From Prochlorococcus marinus str. MIT 9313 (lineage in GTDB: Bacteria > Cyanobacteriota > Cyanobacteriia > PCC-6307 > Cyanobiaceae): DNA of 64,000 nt. The translations under genes were made by a program, and so were the position numbers. The DNA is taken from positions 2,049,347-2,113,346 of the forward strand of contig NC_005071.1 of NCBI RefSeq assembly GCF_000011485.1. Direction: 5' to 3'. This document shows positions 27,648-35,791 of the stretch, piece by piece (the first letter of the stretch is position 1; the number at the start of each line of letters is the position of its first letter). A model generated the notes under the pieces. It had not been told where the DNA came from. It made no database searches and saw nothing but the letters and a program-made list of their open reading frames with translations.

Positions 27648-28477
27648 GCAGCAAACCCATAGCTCCCCTTCATGGCCGCACAATCATCATGACCCGTGCC
27701 CAGGAGCAACAGAGTGAGGCTCGGAGTCAGCTTCATGCCCTTGGATCAAACGTTCTGGATCTGCCCGCTCTTGTAATTGGCCCACCCGACGATTGGCAAC
27801 CCCTCGATGATGCCTTAGCCGACATCAAGACATTCCACTGGTTGGTGTTCTCCAGTGCCAATGGAGTACGGGCCGTTGAAGAACGGCTGCAGCGGATCGG
27901 CCAATCTCTTGCCAATCGTCCCAAGGGACTAAAACTTGCAGCAGTAGGCCGCAAAACAGCCCAATATCTTGAACACCTAGGAGCTGCTGTTGATTTTGTT
28001 CCACCCAACTTTGTGGCTGACAGCCTGATCAATCATTTCCCAGTGTCAGGCTTTGGACTGAAAATGCTGCTGCCAAGAGTGCAGAGCGGTGGCCGCACCA
28101 TTCTGGGAGAAGCCTTCCGGGAAAGCGGAGCACACGTGATTGAAGTGGCAGCTTATGAATCCCGTTGCCCAGAAGCAATCCCGGATGACACGGCCACAGC
28201 CCTCGCAAACAGCAATGTGGATGCAATTGCTTTCAGCAGCGGCAAGACCGCTGCACACACAGCAAGTTTGCTCAGCCATCGTTTTGGCAGCGACTGGCTA
28301 CAGCAACTTGAAACAGTCAAAGTCATCTCCATCGGCCCCCAGACAAGCCTCAGCTGTGAGCAGCATTTTGGAAGGGTCGATCAAGAAGCCGATCCCCACA
28401 ACCTTGAGGGGCTTATCAGTGCTTGTGTTAAAGCATGCAGGTCGGAGGCTGAGACTTGCCCCCCTGGCTCAAGGTGA
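27644..28477 (+). CDS. hemD: Uroporphyrinogen-III synthase
   Basis: The 277-residue enzyme closes hydroxymethylbilane into uroporphyrinogen III for heme and chlorophyll. HemD proteins diverge strongly, but the two-lobe pattern is visible: an N-terminal GRTIIMTRAQEQ, FHWLVFSSANGVRAVEE, LKLAAVGRKTAQYLE, ending in AIAFSSGKTAAH and VKVISIGPQTSLSC. The start overlaps the stop of the GT2/TPR gene by 4 bases. The 3' end overlaps a minus-strand lipoprotein gene by 50 bases. Confidence 0.9.
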   Translation: MSSKPIAPLHGRTIIMTRAQEQQSEARSQLHALGSNVLDLPALVIGPPDDWQPLDDALADIKTFHWLVFSSANGVRAVEERLQRIGQSLANRPKGLKLAAVGRKTAQYLEHLGAAVDFVPPNFVADSLINHFPVSGFGLKMLLPRVQSGGRTILGEAFRESGAHVIEVAAYESRCPEAIPDDTATALANSNVDAIAFSSGKTAAHTASLLSHRFGSDWLQQLETVKVISIGPQTSLSCEQHFGRVDQEADPHNLEGLISACVKACRSEAETCPPGSR

Positions 28478-28895
28478 TGCACCCGCGCTGAACGTCGATC
28501 GATAGCAGCGACCAGCTTGGCGGTAACAGCTGGTCCGCCTCAACCTGACCGGGGCAACGACCTCCAGGCCCCACGCACAATGCTCCTGATCCATCTGATG
28601 TTTGAACCAATGCCCGCTGCTGCCCGCCAACAACCAGGACACCTTTCAGGATGAAGCCATTTGAAGTCGTTGAGCCAACAAGCGGTTGAAAAGGATCCCT
28701 TCGACCTGCAACCACTCGATCCTGAACCTCTATGGCCGAAGGCAGTGGCGTGAGCCGATCAGAAAGATCAATCGGCATCAAAAGCTGCTCAGAACTATCC
28801 GTAGCCGATCGCGGTGTTGTAGCCAACTTCTCGGTAGTGGAGCGATCGGTACTGCATCCCGTTAGCGCAACCGTGAGCAGGATCAATCCACTCAT
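28428..28895 (-). CDS. Predicted lipoprotein, unknown function
   Basis: The 155-residue product starts MSGLILLTVALTGCSTDRS, a short signal peptide ending in a lipobox (LTGC), so the protein is probably lipid-anchored at the cell envelope. Its middle contains VVAGRRDPFQPLVG and GFILKGVLVVGGQQRALVQ, an arrangement like the periplasmic pilus protein PilP, but the similarity is weak and the function is unassigned. A longer frame reaches 29000 and would overlap the SRPBCC gene; the ATG at 28895 places the signal peptide at the N-terminus and is preferred. Its last 50 bases overlap hemD on the other strand. It follows crtQ and the SRPBCC gene. Confidence 0.72.
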   Translation of the reverse strand: MSGLILLTVALTGCSTDRSTTEKLATTPRSATDSSEQLLMPIDLSDRLTPLPSAIEVQDRVVAGRRDPFQPLVGSTTSNGFILKGVLVVGGQQRALVQTSDGSGALCVGPGGRCPGQVEADQLLPPSWSLLSIDVQRGCITLSQGGKSQPPTCML

Positions 28896-28923
28896 CAGCC
28901 GCCAGGCGGCTGTCCTCGAGCAC

Positions 28924-29373
28924 TCAGGAAGAAACGCAGTAACCGCTTTCCACAAGATCCCTAAATCTGTCAAGATTGGCCTGGAGCTCACGAGTAACAA
29001 TCCCTCCCAGGATGCTCGGTTCCATCAAGGGTGCCAAGGGCCTCGGTAACTCGTAAGTAACGCTCAATTTCACAGCTGTACGGTTCTCGCTCTCCGGATA
29101 GAAACGCACAGCACCTTTCGTAGGTAGCCCTCCTATGGATTCCCATTGCAACTGCTGGCCTTCAACCTGCTTGCTGATCCTTGCCTGCCAATGGAAACGA
29201 AAGCCCTGAGCAGCCAAGGTCCAATCAGTGAGACTCGGATCATCAAGAGTCTTGACAGATTCAATCCAGTTCATCCAGCGAGGCATGGCCTCGAGATCCA
29301 TCCATACAGCCCATACCTGCTCAACGGGAGCATTGATATCGCTAGAAACTGTATGTTCAAGCCAGCGTCCCAT
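28924..29373 (-). CDS. SRPBCC (START-like) family protein
   Basis: The 149-residue product has a SRPBCC helix-grip pattern: INAPVEQVWAVWMDLEAMPRWMNWIESV at the N-terminus, typical of polyketide-cyclase/dehydrase-like lipid-binding proteins. No signal peptide is seen. It begins 2 bases after the crtQ stop and is clearly co-transcribed, so it may bind or deliver a carotenoid or a related hydrophobic molecule; that link is inference. Confidence 0.88.
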   Translation of the reverse strand: MGRWLEHTVSSDINAPVEQVWAVWMDLEAMPRWMNWIESVKTLDDPSLTDWTLAAQGFRFHWQARISKQVEGQQLQWESIGGLPTKGAVRFYPESENRTAVKLSVTYELPRPLAPLMEPSILGGIVTRELQANLDRFRDLVESGYCVSS

Positions 29374-29375
29374 CG

Positions 29376-30848
29376 TTAAGCCACCGCCTCATTGGTGGCC
29401 AACATCGCTGGTTGATGAAGGATCGCCGCCGCAGCCAAATGGCCACTCATCGTGGCACCCTCCATTGAGTCGATGTAATCCTGGCGGGTATAACTCCCCG
29501 CCAAAAAGAAATTACTGACAGGCGTGCACTGATCTGGTCTATAAGGCTCCATCCCTGGGGCTTCTCGATAAAGAGACTGAGCAAGTTTGACGACGTTGCT
29601 CCACACCAGCTTGAGAGAAAGAGACGAAGGGAACAATTCACGCACTTGAGCATCGGTGTGCGAAACGATCGTCTCTACGGATTTAGAAATCCAGGGGTCA
29701 CCAGGAGTGAGTACACATTGGAGTAAAGAGCCCAGACCCTCCCGGCGATAGTCCTCAGGACTCGCCAAAGCCAGATCCGCAAAGCAGCTGAAATCTGCAT
29801 CAGCTGTATACAAAAGATTATCCAAGCCAACAGGACTCCGAAGATCCCTGCGTGCAGCCTCGTGTATGGGGTCATTACCCAACTCAGTCACCCAGCCGTC
29901 GTAACGCAGCTGCACGGTGGCGACTGGCACGGCTTGGAGCTTGTAGATGTCATCAAATTGGGGGAACTTACGCCATGCTTCAGGAAGCAAGCGCTGAATG
30001 CCTGGCACATCGCAAGCGGCCAAATAGCAATCAGCTTCAACCATGACATCCCCTTCTGGTGTGCCAAGGCTGAGCCCGGTAACCACGGGAACGTCGTCAT
30101 CGCGAAAGTGCACCTCACGAACACGATGGCGGAGATGAAGACGACCACCCCTTGCCTGGATGTAATCAAGAATCGGCGCGGTAAGCCAACGATGAGGGGA
30201 GCCTTTAAGCAAATTCAGCTTGGATGCTTCCGTACGAGCTGCAAACATCATGAAAATGGTGAGCATGCAACGGGCAGAGATCGCCTCACAGTCAATAAAG
30301 CCAAGGGCATAGGCAACCGGGTTCCACATGCGCTGAATGCTCTGCAGGCTGCCGCCATGACTGAGAAACCACTGTTGAAAACTCACTGCATCGAGAGCAC
30401 GGATTGTGCTCATGGCCCCCTCGTAATCCACCAGGCCCCTAACAATGGGACTCGTTCCCAGAGCAAGGGCATTGCGCAATTTATCGATCCAGTTCAGCTG
30501 AGGAGTGGTAAAAAATGCCTTGAGACCGTTAAAAGGAGCCCCTAGCGCAAAACGAAAATCAAGAGATCGAAGATCACCACCACGATTGACGAACAAATGG
30601 GTGTGGTCCTTTGGCAGCAGATTGTCAATGGCACCCACCTTGCGCATCAGCGCAAAAAGATTGGCGTAATTGAAAAAGAAAACATGCAACCCCATTTCGA
30701 CATGGTTGCCATCTGGATCTTCCCAACTACCAACCTTGCCACCAATGAACGGCCGAGCTTCGTAGAGATCCACGGTATGACCGGCATCAACGAGATCAAC
30801 CGCTGCAGCCAATCCGGCAAGCCCAGCGCCCACAATGGCGACCCGCAC
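29376..30848 (-). CDS. crtQ: Zeta-carotene desaturase
   Basis: The 490-residue flavoprotein desaturates zeta-carotene towards lycopene. It starts with the FAD-binding [20 protein letters not shown], followed by [20 protein letters not shown] and [10 protein letters not shown], which are plant-type phytoene/zeta-carotene desaturase features. Late [13 protein letters not shown] is the C-terminal FAD-contacting motif. ZDS and the similar phytoene desaturase CrtP are hard to separate by eye; [18 protein letters not shown] and the length favour CrtQ. It is divergent from a SufA-like gene across 117 bases and leads a unit with the SRPBCC gene and lipoprotein. Confidence 0.93.
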   Translation of the reverse strand: MRVAIVGAGLAGLAAAVDLVDAGHTVDLYEARPFIGGKVGSWEDPDGNHVEMGLHVFFFNYANLFALMRKVGAIDNLLPKDHTHLFVNRGGDLRSLDFRFALGAPFNGLKAFFTTPQLNWIDKLRNALALGTSPIVRGLVDYEGAMSTIRALDAVSFQQWFLSHGGSLQSIQRMWNPVAYALGFIDCEAISARCMLTIFMMFAARTEASKLNLLKGSPHRWLTAPILDYIQARGGRLHLRHRVREVHFRDDDVPVVTGLSLGTPEGDVMVEADCYLAACDVPGIQRLLPEAWRKFPQFDDIYKLQAVPVATVQLRYDGWVTELGNDPIHEAARRDLRSPVGLDNLLYTADADFSCFADLALASPEDYRREGLGSLLQCVLTPGDPWISKSVETIVSHTDAQVRELFPSSLSLKLVWSNVVKLAQSLYREAPGMEPYRPDQCTPVSNFFLAGSYTRQDYIDSMEGATMSGHLAAAAILHQPAMLATNEAVA

Positions 30849-30965
30849 GCGCTTCCTACAAAAATCCTTCCGACTCTATAAATATGGCGGATAGGTTGAC
30901 TGCATTGGATAGTGCAACGAGAGACATCCCTCCATAAAATGAATTGAGGTCTGTGCCAGCACTGA

Positions 30966-31358
30966 ATGACCAGCACCACTCATCCTGCAACCCACCACAC
31001 AGCGACTGACGGCAAAGGCATCCAAATCACCAACACAGCTATGCAGCAGTTGGCCAGGCTCTGCCTTGAGAAGGGGAATGATCAGGTACTGCGAGTAGGC
31101 GTGCGCTCGGGCGGCTGCAGCGGCATGAGCTACACCATGGATTTTGTCCCCTCAGCCGATATCCAAGAGGGTGATGAGGTCTATGAGTACACCGCAACCG
31201 ATGGCGCAAGTTTCCGTGTGATCTGTGATCCCAAGAGCCTGCTGTACATCTATGGGATGCAATTGGATTTCAGCACTGAAATGATTGGCGGCGGCTTCAA
31301 TTTCACCAATCCCAACGCCAGCCAAACCTGCGGTTGCGGCAGCTCATTCGCTGTCTGA
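30966..31358 (+). CDS. A-type iron-sulfur carrier (SufA/IscA family)
   Basis: The 130-residue protein is an A-type carrier that passes Fe-S clusters to apo-proteins such as those of photosystem I. The three cysteines are in place: one in RSGGCSGMSY and two in QTCGCGSSF near the C-terminus. The N-terminal 15-20 residues (TSTTHPATHHTATDG) are polar, histidine- and threonine-rich and not conserved. It is transcribed away from crtQ and begins a plus-strand run with the TPR gene. Confidence 0.94.
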   Translation: MTSTTHPATHHTATDGKGIQITNTAMQQLARLCLEKGNDQVLRVGVRSGGCSGMSYTMDFVPSADIQEGDEVYEYTATDGASFRVICDPKSLLYIYGMQLDFSTEMIGGGFNFTNPNASQTCGCGSSFAV

Positions 31359-31417
31359 AGTCAATGGCCACCGCTCCGTGGGAATCTGAAGAGACCTAAG
31401 CAGTTCTGCTGCATCAG

Positions 31418-31837
31418 ATGGCGTCCACCAACGAGAACCTCTTCGAAACAGCCATGGCCCGGTATCAGTCCGGAGCTGAAGCCAGTGAGCTGATCGAAGA
31501 CTTCAAAACCATCACAGCAACGACGCCCAATCAAGCGGCTGGCTGGACATGCCTAGCCTGGCTACAGCTTCTAAATGCTCAACCCGATGAGGCCCTGCGC
31601 AGCGCGCGCACTGCGGTAAAGCTCAACGCCCAGGATCCCCAAGCTCGTATCAACCTCAGCCTGGCCCTGCTGGAAACCAACTCCAAGGGTGTAAGAGATC
31701 AAATCGACATGGTGCAAAAAATTCTTGCTGTTGCACCGGAGTTTGCAAAAGACCTCAAGGACTCAATCGCCGATGGGTTACTTCGCAGACCAAATTGGCA
31801 TGCTTTGAAGAAAGTAAAGGCTTGGCTGGAGCTCTGA
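31418..31837 (+). CDS. Small TPR repeat protein
   Basis: The 139-residue product consists largely of TPR-like helix pairs: QAAGWTCLAWLQLLNAQPDEALRSARTAVKLNAQ and DPQARINLSLALLETN. Partner proteins are unknown. It has no signal peptide. One base separates it from the LpxB-like gene, so the two are co-transcribed. Confidence 0.82.
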   Translation: MASTNENLFETAMARYQSGAEASELIEDFKTITATTPNQAAGWTCLAWLQLLNAQPDEALRSARTAVKLNAQDPQARINLSLALLETNSKGVRDQIDMVQKILAVAPEFAKDLKDSIADGLLRRPNWHALKKVKAWLEL

Positions 31838-31838
31838 T

Positions 31839-33050
31839 TTGGCGAAGCTGCTGCTGTTGAGTAATGGACACGGGGAAGACCTTTCCGGTGCCCTACTAGG
31901 CAAAACCCTGCTCAACCTCGGCCATCAACTAGAGGCCCTGCCTTTGGTCGGTCATGGTCATGCCTATACCGAGGCAGGAATCAAAATCCTTGGACAGGCC
32001 AAAGCATTCAGCACAGGCGGGCTTGGATACACCAGTCTTCGAGGCAGGCTGACTGAACTGCTACAAGGCCAAGTGTTCTATCTCCTAAGGCGCCTGGGAC
32101 GTTTGTTGCAGGTGGCAGACCACTACGACCTGCTGGTGGTGATTGGCGATGTGATCCCTGTGATGGCAGCTTGGCTTAGCTGCCGTCCCGTCGCGATCTA
32201 CCTAGTGGCTTATTCCAGTCACTATGAAGGTCGGCTGCGATTGCCTTGGCCTTGTGGCAGCTGTCTGAAAAGTAAGCGGTTTTTGGGTGTTTACAGCCGC
32301 GACGAGCTCACCGCAACAGACCTCACGGCTCAACTTCAACGCCCAGTGAGCTTTCTGGGCAATCCCTTTATGGATCCAGTCCTCACACCTCAAGCACCCT
32401 TACCAAGCTGCCGTTATCGCCTAGGACTTCTGCCTGGCAGCCGCCTCCCAGAACTAGAACACAACCTGCTGTTGCTGTTGGCGATGGTGGAAAATCTTCC
32501 AGAACAACTACTAGCCTGCGATGAAATAAGCCTAGATCTTGCACTGGTCCCAGCTCTAGACGACAGCAGCCTGGCTCAATTAGTCGCTCAAAAAGGCTGG
32601 CAAATGCAACCTGGTATTGGCAACGCAACACGCACCAAGCTTGTGCTCGGTCAACGACACATCACCTTGCAACGCAACTGTTTCATTGCGGTCCTTCAGA
32701 GCAGCGACCTCCTGATCAGCATGGCGGGCACGGCGACTGAACAAGCGGTAGGACTCGCTAAGCCAGTGCTACAACTTCCAGGGATGGGGCCCCAATTCAC
32801 CGCCGCATTCGCAGAAGCTCAGCGCCGACTACTCGGGCCCACTGTGTTTTGTGCTGGTGGGAAGCCTGGCGAAGCGCTCAACCTGCAGAACACTGCCAAA
32901 CTGACTCTGGAGCTATTGAAACGCAGCCAAGCGGACCCTGACCTGCAACAACAATGCCAGAAGCAGGCCTTGCAAAGACTCGGGGTGGCAGGTGGCGGGC
33001 AACGATTAGCCCAAGCCATTACAAACATGCTCACTGAAAGACATCAATGA
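31839..33050 (+). CDS. LpxB-related glycosyltransferase-like protein
   Basis: The 403-residue product begins LLLLSNGHGEDLSGALLGKTL and contains GDVIPVMAAW and LLPGSRLPELEHNL, patterns of the lipid-A-disaccharide synthase related family found widely in cyanobacteria. The true LpxB makes lipid A disaccharide, but this branch is distinct and its reaction is not established. The start is a TTG directly after the TPR gene. The stop overlaps the following small membrane gene by 4 bases (ATGA), giving a three-gene unit. Confidence 0.85.
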   Translation: MAKLLLLSNGHGEDLSGALLGKTLLNLGHQLEALPLVGHGHAYTEAGIKILGQAKAFSTGGLGYTSLRGRLTELLQGQVFYLLRRLGRLLQVADHYDLLVVIGDVIPVMAAWLSCRPVAIYLVAYSSHYEGRLRLPWPCGSCLKSKRFLGVYSRDELTATDLTAQLQRPVSFLGNPFMDPVLTPQAPLPSCRYRLGLLPGSRLPELEHNLLLLLAMVENLPEQLLACDEISLDLALVPALDDSSLAQLVAQKGWQMQPGIGNATRTKLVLGQRHITLQRNCFIAVLQSSDLLISMAGTATEQAVGLAKPVLQLPGMGPQFTAAFAEAQRRLLGPTVFCAGGKPGEALNLQNTAKLTLELLKRSQADPDLQQQCQKQALQRLGVAGGGQRLAQAITNMLTERHQ

Positions 33051-33316
33051 CAACTCCTTCTGCCGATCCCCAATGGAAACAGTGGTTGGACCGACTGCTG
33101 ATCATCGATGTGTTCCTAGTGATTGCCGGAGCACTCTGGTTTGTCACAGCGATCCTGGCCGCAAGCCAGGGAGTGGAGAAACCAATAGGACTGTTTCAGC
33201 AACTCTGGATGCCCCTATTTTTGCCCGCCATCAGCCTGTTAATGACCGCTGCCCTCATCAATGGGGTGTGGGCATGGTGGCTGCGGATAAGGCCTGGCAT
33301 AGATCGGGATACTTAA
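33047..33316 (+). CDS. Small two-segment membrane protein
   Basis: The 89-residue product has two hydrophobic segments, about 21-43 (DVFLVIAGALWFVTAILAAS) and 55-78, and a short polar N-terminus. It was not matched to a family. It overlaps the LpxB-like stop by 4 bases, which supports it as a real gene, and its 3' end overlaps the convergent epimerase gene by 59 bases. Confidence 0.8.
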   Translation: MTTPSADPQWKQWLDRLLIIDVFLVIAGALWFVTAILAASQGVEKPIGLFQQLWMPLFLPAISLLMTAALINGVWAWWLRIRPGIDRDT

Positions 33317-34199
33317 ACCTGAAACCCAACCCTGCAAGTCGTTCTGAGACCACCTGTTGACCCTCAAGGACGACACGAGCGCCATCCCCAAGCAAGATTT
33401 TGAGGAGCGGACCTGGAACCGGCAAGAGGCTTGGACGACCAAGAGTCTTGCCGAGAACCTCCGCGAACGAAGCCATAGGGACAGGCTCAGGAGCAACCCC
33501 ATTCACCACACCGGACCAAGCCCGTTCCTTAAGAGCCTTTTCAATCAACTGACACAGATCAGTGCGATGAATCCAACTCATCCACTGAAGGCCACTGCCC
33601 ACCGGACCACCAATACCAAGCCTGAACACTGGCAGCATCTTGCCTAGAGCCCCTCCGTCGGGCCCTAGAACGATGCCAATACGCACTACTACCAATCTGG
33701 TAGCAGACGGTTTAGCAGCAGCTGCAGCCTCCCAGCGCTCACAAAGGTGAGCGAGGAAATCTTGTCCACAAGGACTCTTTTCCGTGAAGTAGCCATCTGG
33801 ACTGGTGCCGTAATAGCCCACTGCAGAGGCATTCAAGAGCACTCTTGGTGGTGTCTTGAGTTGACTCATGGCTTTCACCAATGCCCTGGTTGTGTCCAAA
33901 CGACTCGACTCCAGCTTCTGACAATGAGCAGCTGTCCAGCGCTGCTCAGCGATAGGTTCTCCGGCCAGGTTCACCACTCCTTCTACTTGGGCCAAGGCAG
34001 TCAGTAGTGGGCCATCAAGCCAACTGTTTGGATCCGCCGGATTGATCTGCAGCCACTCCAACTGCCCTGCCTGGCGCTCTTGATCGAACCCAGAGGCAGC
34101 CTTGCGACTGACCAAGATCAACTGATGCTTGGCTGCCAACAACTGGGGGACCAGCTCACGGCCGACAAAACCTGTGCAACCAACAAGTAGAAGGCGCAT
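33258..34199 (-). CDS. TIGR01777-type NAD-dependent epimerase (YfcH-like)
   Basis: The 313-residue product has a Rossmann start MRLLLVGCTGFVGRELVPQLL and the family marks VVNLAGEPIAEQRWT and LLNASAVGYYG, the latter carrying the catalytic-site tyrosine. Several cyanobacterial relatives are named SulA-like or cell-division-linked, but the substrate is not known. Its 3' end overlaps a small membrane gene on the other strand. It lies 28 bases after the antiporter gene, so they may share a transcript. Confidence 0.88.
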   Translation of the reverse strand: MRLLLVGCTGFVGRELVPQLLAAKHQLILVSRKAASGFDQERQAGQLEWLQINPADPNSWLDGPLLTALAQVEGVVNLAGEPIAEQRWTAAHCQKLESSRLDTTRALVKAMSQLKTPPRVLLNASAVGYYGTSPDGYFTEKSPCGQDFLAHLCERWEAAAAAKPSATRLVVVRIGIVLGPDGGALGKMLPVFRLGIGGPVGSGLQWMSWIHRTDLCQLIEKALKERAWSGVVNGVAPEPVPMASFAEVLGKTLGRPSLLPVPGPLLKILLGDGARVVLEGQQVVSERLAGLGFRFKYPDLCQALSAATMPTPH

Positions 34200-34227
34200 A
34201 AAAGAACTGACGGCATTGGCCGCGAGA

Positions 34228-35547
34228 CTAAGGGGCTGAGAGCGGAGCCTTCAGTGGACTAGCTAGCCCAAGGCGATTTGCAATAGGCACTAAAGCAAAC
34301 CCCTGGAACAACAATCCGAACAAAACCACCGCCAGGGCGAGGGGAGGCATGGTTTTTCCCCAACTCACCGACGACGAAGCCCAGACCTGAATCGCTAAAG
34401 CAATAGGCACCGCACCACGCAGGCCAGCCCAGCACACAAACGTCCGCTGCCCTAACGAAAATGAGCTGCGTAAGAGCAGAAAGTGAACAATCAACCAACG
34501 CACCACCTGCATTAAGAGAAACAGTAGGAATGCTCCGCCAGCTGCTCGAACAACGTCCTCAGGGGAAACCACCAGCCCCATACAAAGAAACAAAAGCAGT
34601 TCAGCCATTTTTGCAAAACTGGAATGGGCCTCCGCAAGCACCAACTGATCGGTGCTTGAACCATTGCCGAGCACAAGCCCCGCCACATAAGCAGCCAACA
34701 AGGCACTGCCACCCATCAAGGTGGTTCCACCTGCAAGCACCATCAACAAAGCAAGACTCACAACTGGCAACATGGAATTGGTATTTAGAGACCTACGACT
34801 ACCGAGCACCTGAGTGGTGAGACTCCCCCCGAGAAAGCCAAGCAAGATGCCCAACAGAAACTGACGTAACACCACAGTCACCAAAGCAGCCGGAGCAACA
34901 CCCTCCCCGCCTGCCAAAGCCATTGCCACCCCTGCCAAAACCACAGCGACAGGGTCGTTGAAGCCCGACTCCGTCTCAATCAGGTCCAAAACAGGCTTAG
35001 GTAGGCGTCCAGCGAGAGGCCGCAAGAGAGCAAAGGTCGCAGATGCATCCGTACTGGACAACATCGCGCCCACGAACAAAGCCTGCGGGAACAACACCAC
35101 CCAACCAGCACTCCCTTCGGCCAAGCCAAATCCAAGCATCGCCAAGGTGATCAGAAGGGCTGTGAATAAAGCACCAAAACTTGCCAGCCTTAGGGCCGAT
35201 GGGATCACAGAGCGCATCTCTGCCCAATTCGTCGTGAGCCCCCCGAAGAAAAGCACTAAAACAAGTGCTGCCTGCGTGATTTGGTCTGCGTGGACCAAGG
35301 AAAGCAAGGGAGGGAGCGCATCAGCCGCATCCGAAGCCACAGTCAAATGGTTATCAACCAACAAACCAAGAATCAGCACCATCAGGATCCCCGGAACCCT
35401 CACGCGAGCCGCCATGTCATCGAGAAGCACGGCTACAAGCAACAGAGCTCCGAAGGCCAAAAAATAGAGGGCGAGTGAATGACCCAAATCAGAATGTTGG
35501 TGTTCCTGAGGAGGTTCTAGCCTGAGTCTTAGAGAAAACCACGTCAT
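34228..35547 (-). CDS. CPA1-family potassium or sodium/proton antiporter (NhaP2/CvrA-like)
   Basis: The polytopic protein of about 439 residues has a CPA1 core: LGLLVDNHL, GAMLSSTDASATFALL, ESGFNDPVAVVL with the Asn-Asp pair, and WAGLRGAVPIALAI. This resembles NhaP2/CvrA transporters, many of which prefer K+; the cation here is not certain. No C-terminal TrkA domain is present. The frame continues upstream to 35637, but the ATG at 35547 gives a compact N-terminus and shares bases with the divergent ndhO start (CATG at 35545-35548). A start within the longer frame remains possible. With the CPA2 antiporter at 4771 it makes two antiporters in one window. Confidence 0.85.
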   Translation of the reverse strand: MTWFSLRLRLEPPQEHQHSDLGHSLALYFLAFGALLLVAVLLDDMAARVRVPGILMVLILGLLVDNHLTVASDAADALPPLLSLVHADQITQAALVLVLFFGGLTTNWAEMRSVIPSALRLASFGALFTALLITLAMLGFGLAEGSAGWVVLFPQALFVGAMLSSTDASATFALLRPLAGRLPKPVLDLIETESGFNDPVAVVLAGVAMALAGGEGVAPAALVTVVLRQFLLGILLGFLGGSLTTQVLGSRRSLNTNSMLPVVSLALLMVLAGGTTLMGGSALLAAYVAGLVLGNGSSTDQLVLAEAHSSFAKMAELLLFLCMGLVVSPEDVVRAAGGAFLLFLLMQVVRWLIVHFLLLRSSFSLGQRTFVCWAGLRGAVPIALAIQVWASSSVSWGKTMPPLALAVVLFGLLFQGFALVPIANRLGLASPLKAPLSAP

Positions 35548-35791
35548 GGCCGAAACATCTGCACCAGCAAAGGCCACGGCAGCCCTCAAAAAAGGAGCCC
35601 TTGTTCGGGTCAATAGGCACGCCTTTAGCAGCAGCACTGAAGCAGCGGCCAGTGATCCTTCTCCCCCCGACTACATTTTCGAAGGTCCAGGTGAACTGCT
35701 GGCCGTCAAAGAGGGCTATGGGCAAGTGCGCTGGCGCATGCCTGTTCCGGACGTGTGGCTAAGGATCGATCAGCTGGAACCCTTCTCATGA
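35546..35791 (+). CDS. ndhO: NDH-1 subunit O
   Basis: The 81-residue protein is a small regulatory subunit of the photosynthetic NDH-1 complex. The family marks [33 protein letters not shown] and [19 protein letters not shown] are all visible. Its start codon overlaps the antiporter start codon on the opposite strand. Its last 22 bases overlap the convergent GT39-like gene. There is no room for an ordinary intergenic promoter unless it lies within the antiporter coding sequence. Confidence 0.95.
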   Translation: MAETSAPAKATAALKKGALVRVNRHAFSSSTEAAASDPSPPDYIFEGPGELLAVKEGYGQVRWRMPVPDVWLRIDQLEPFS

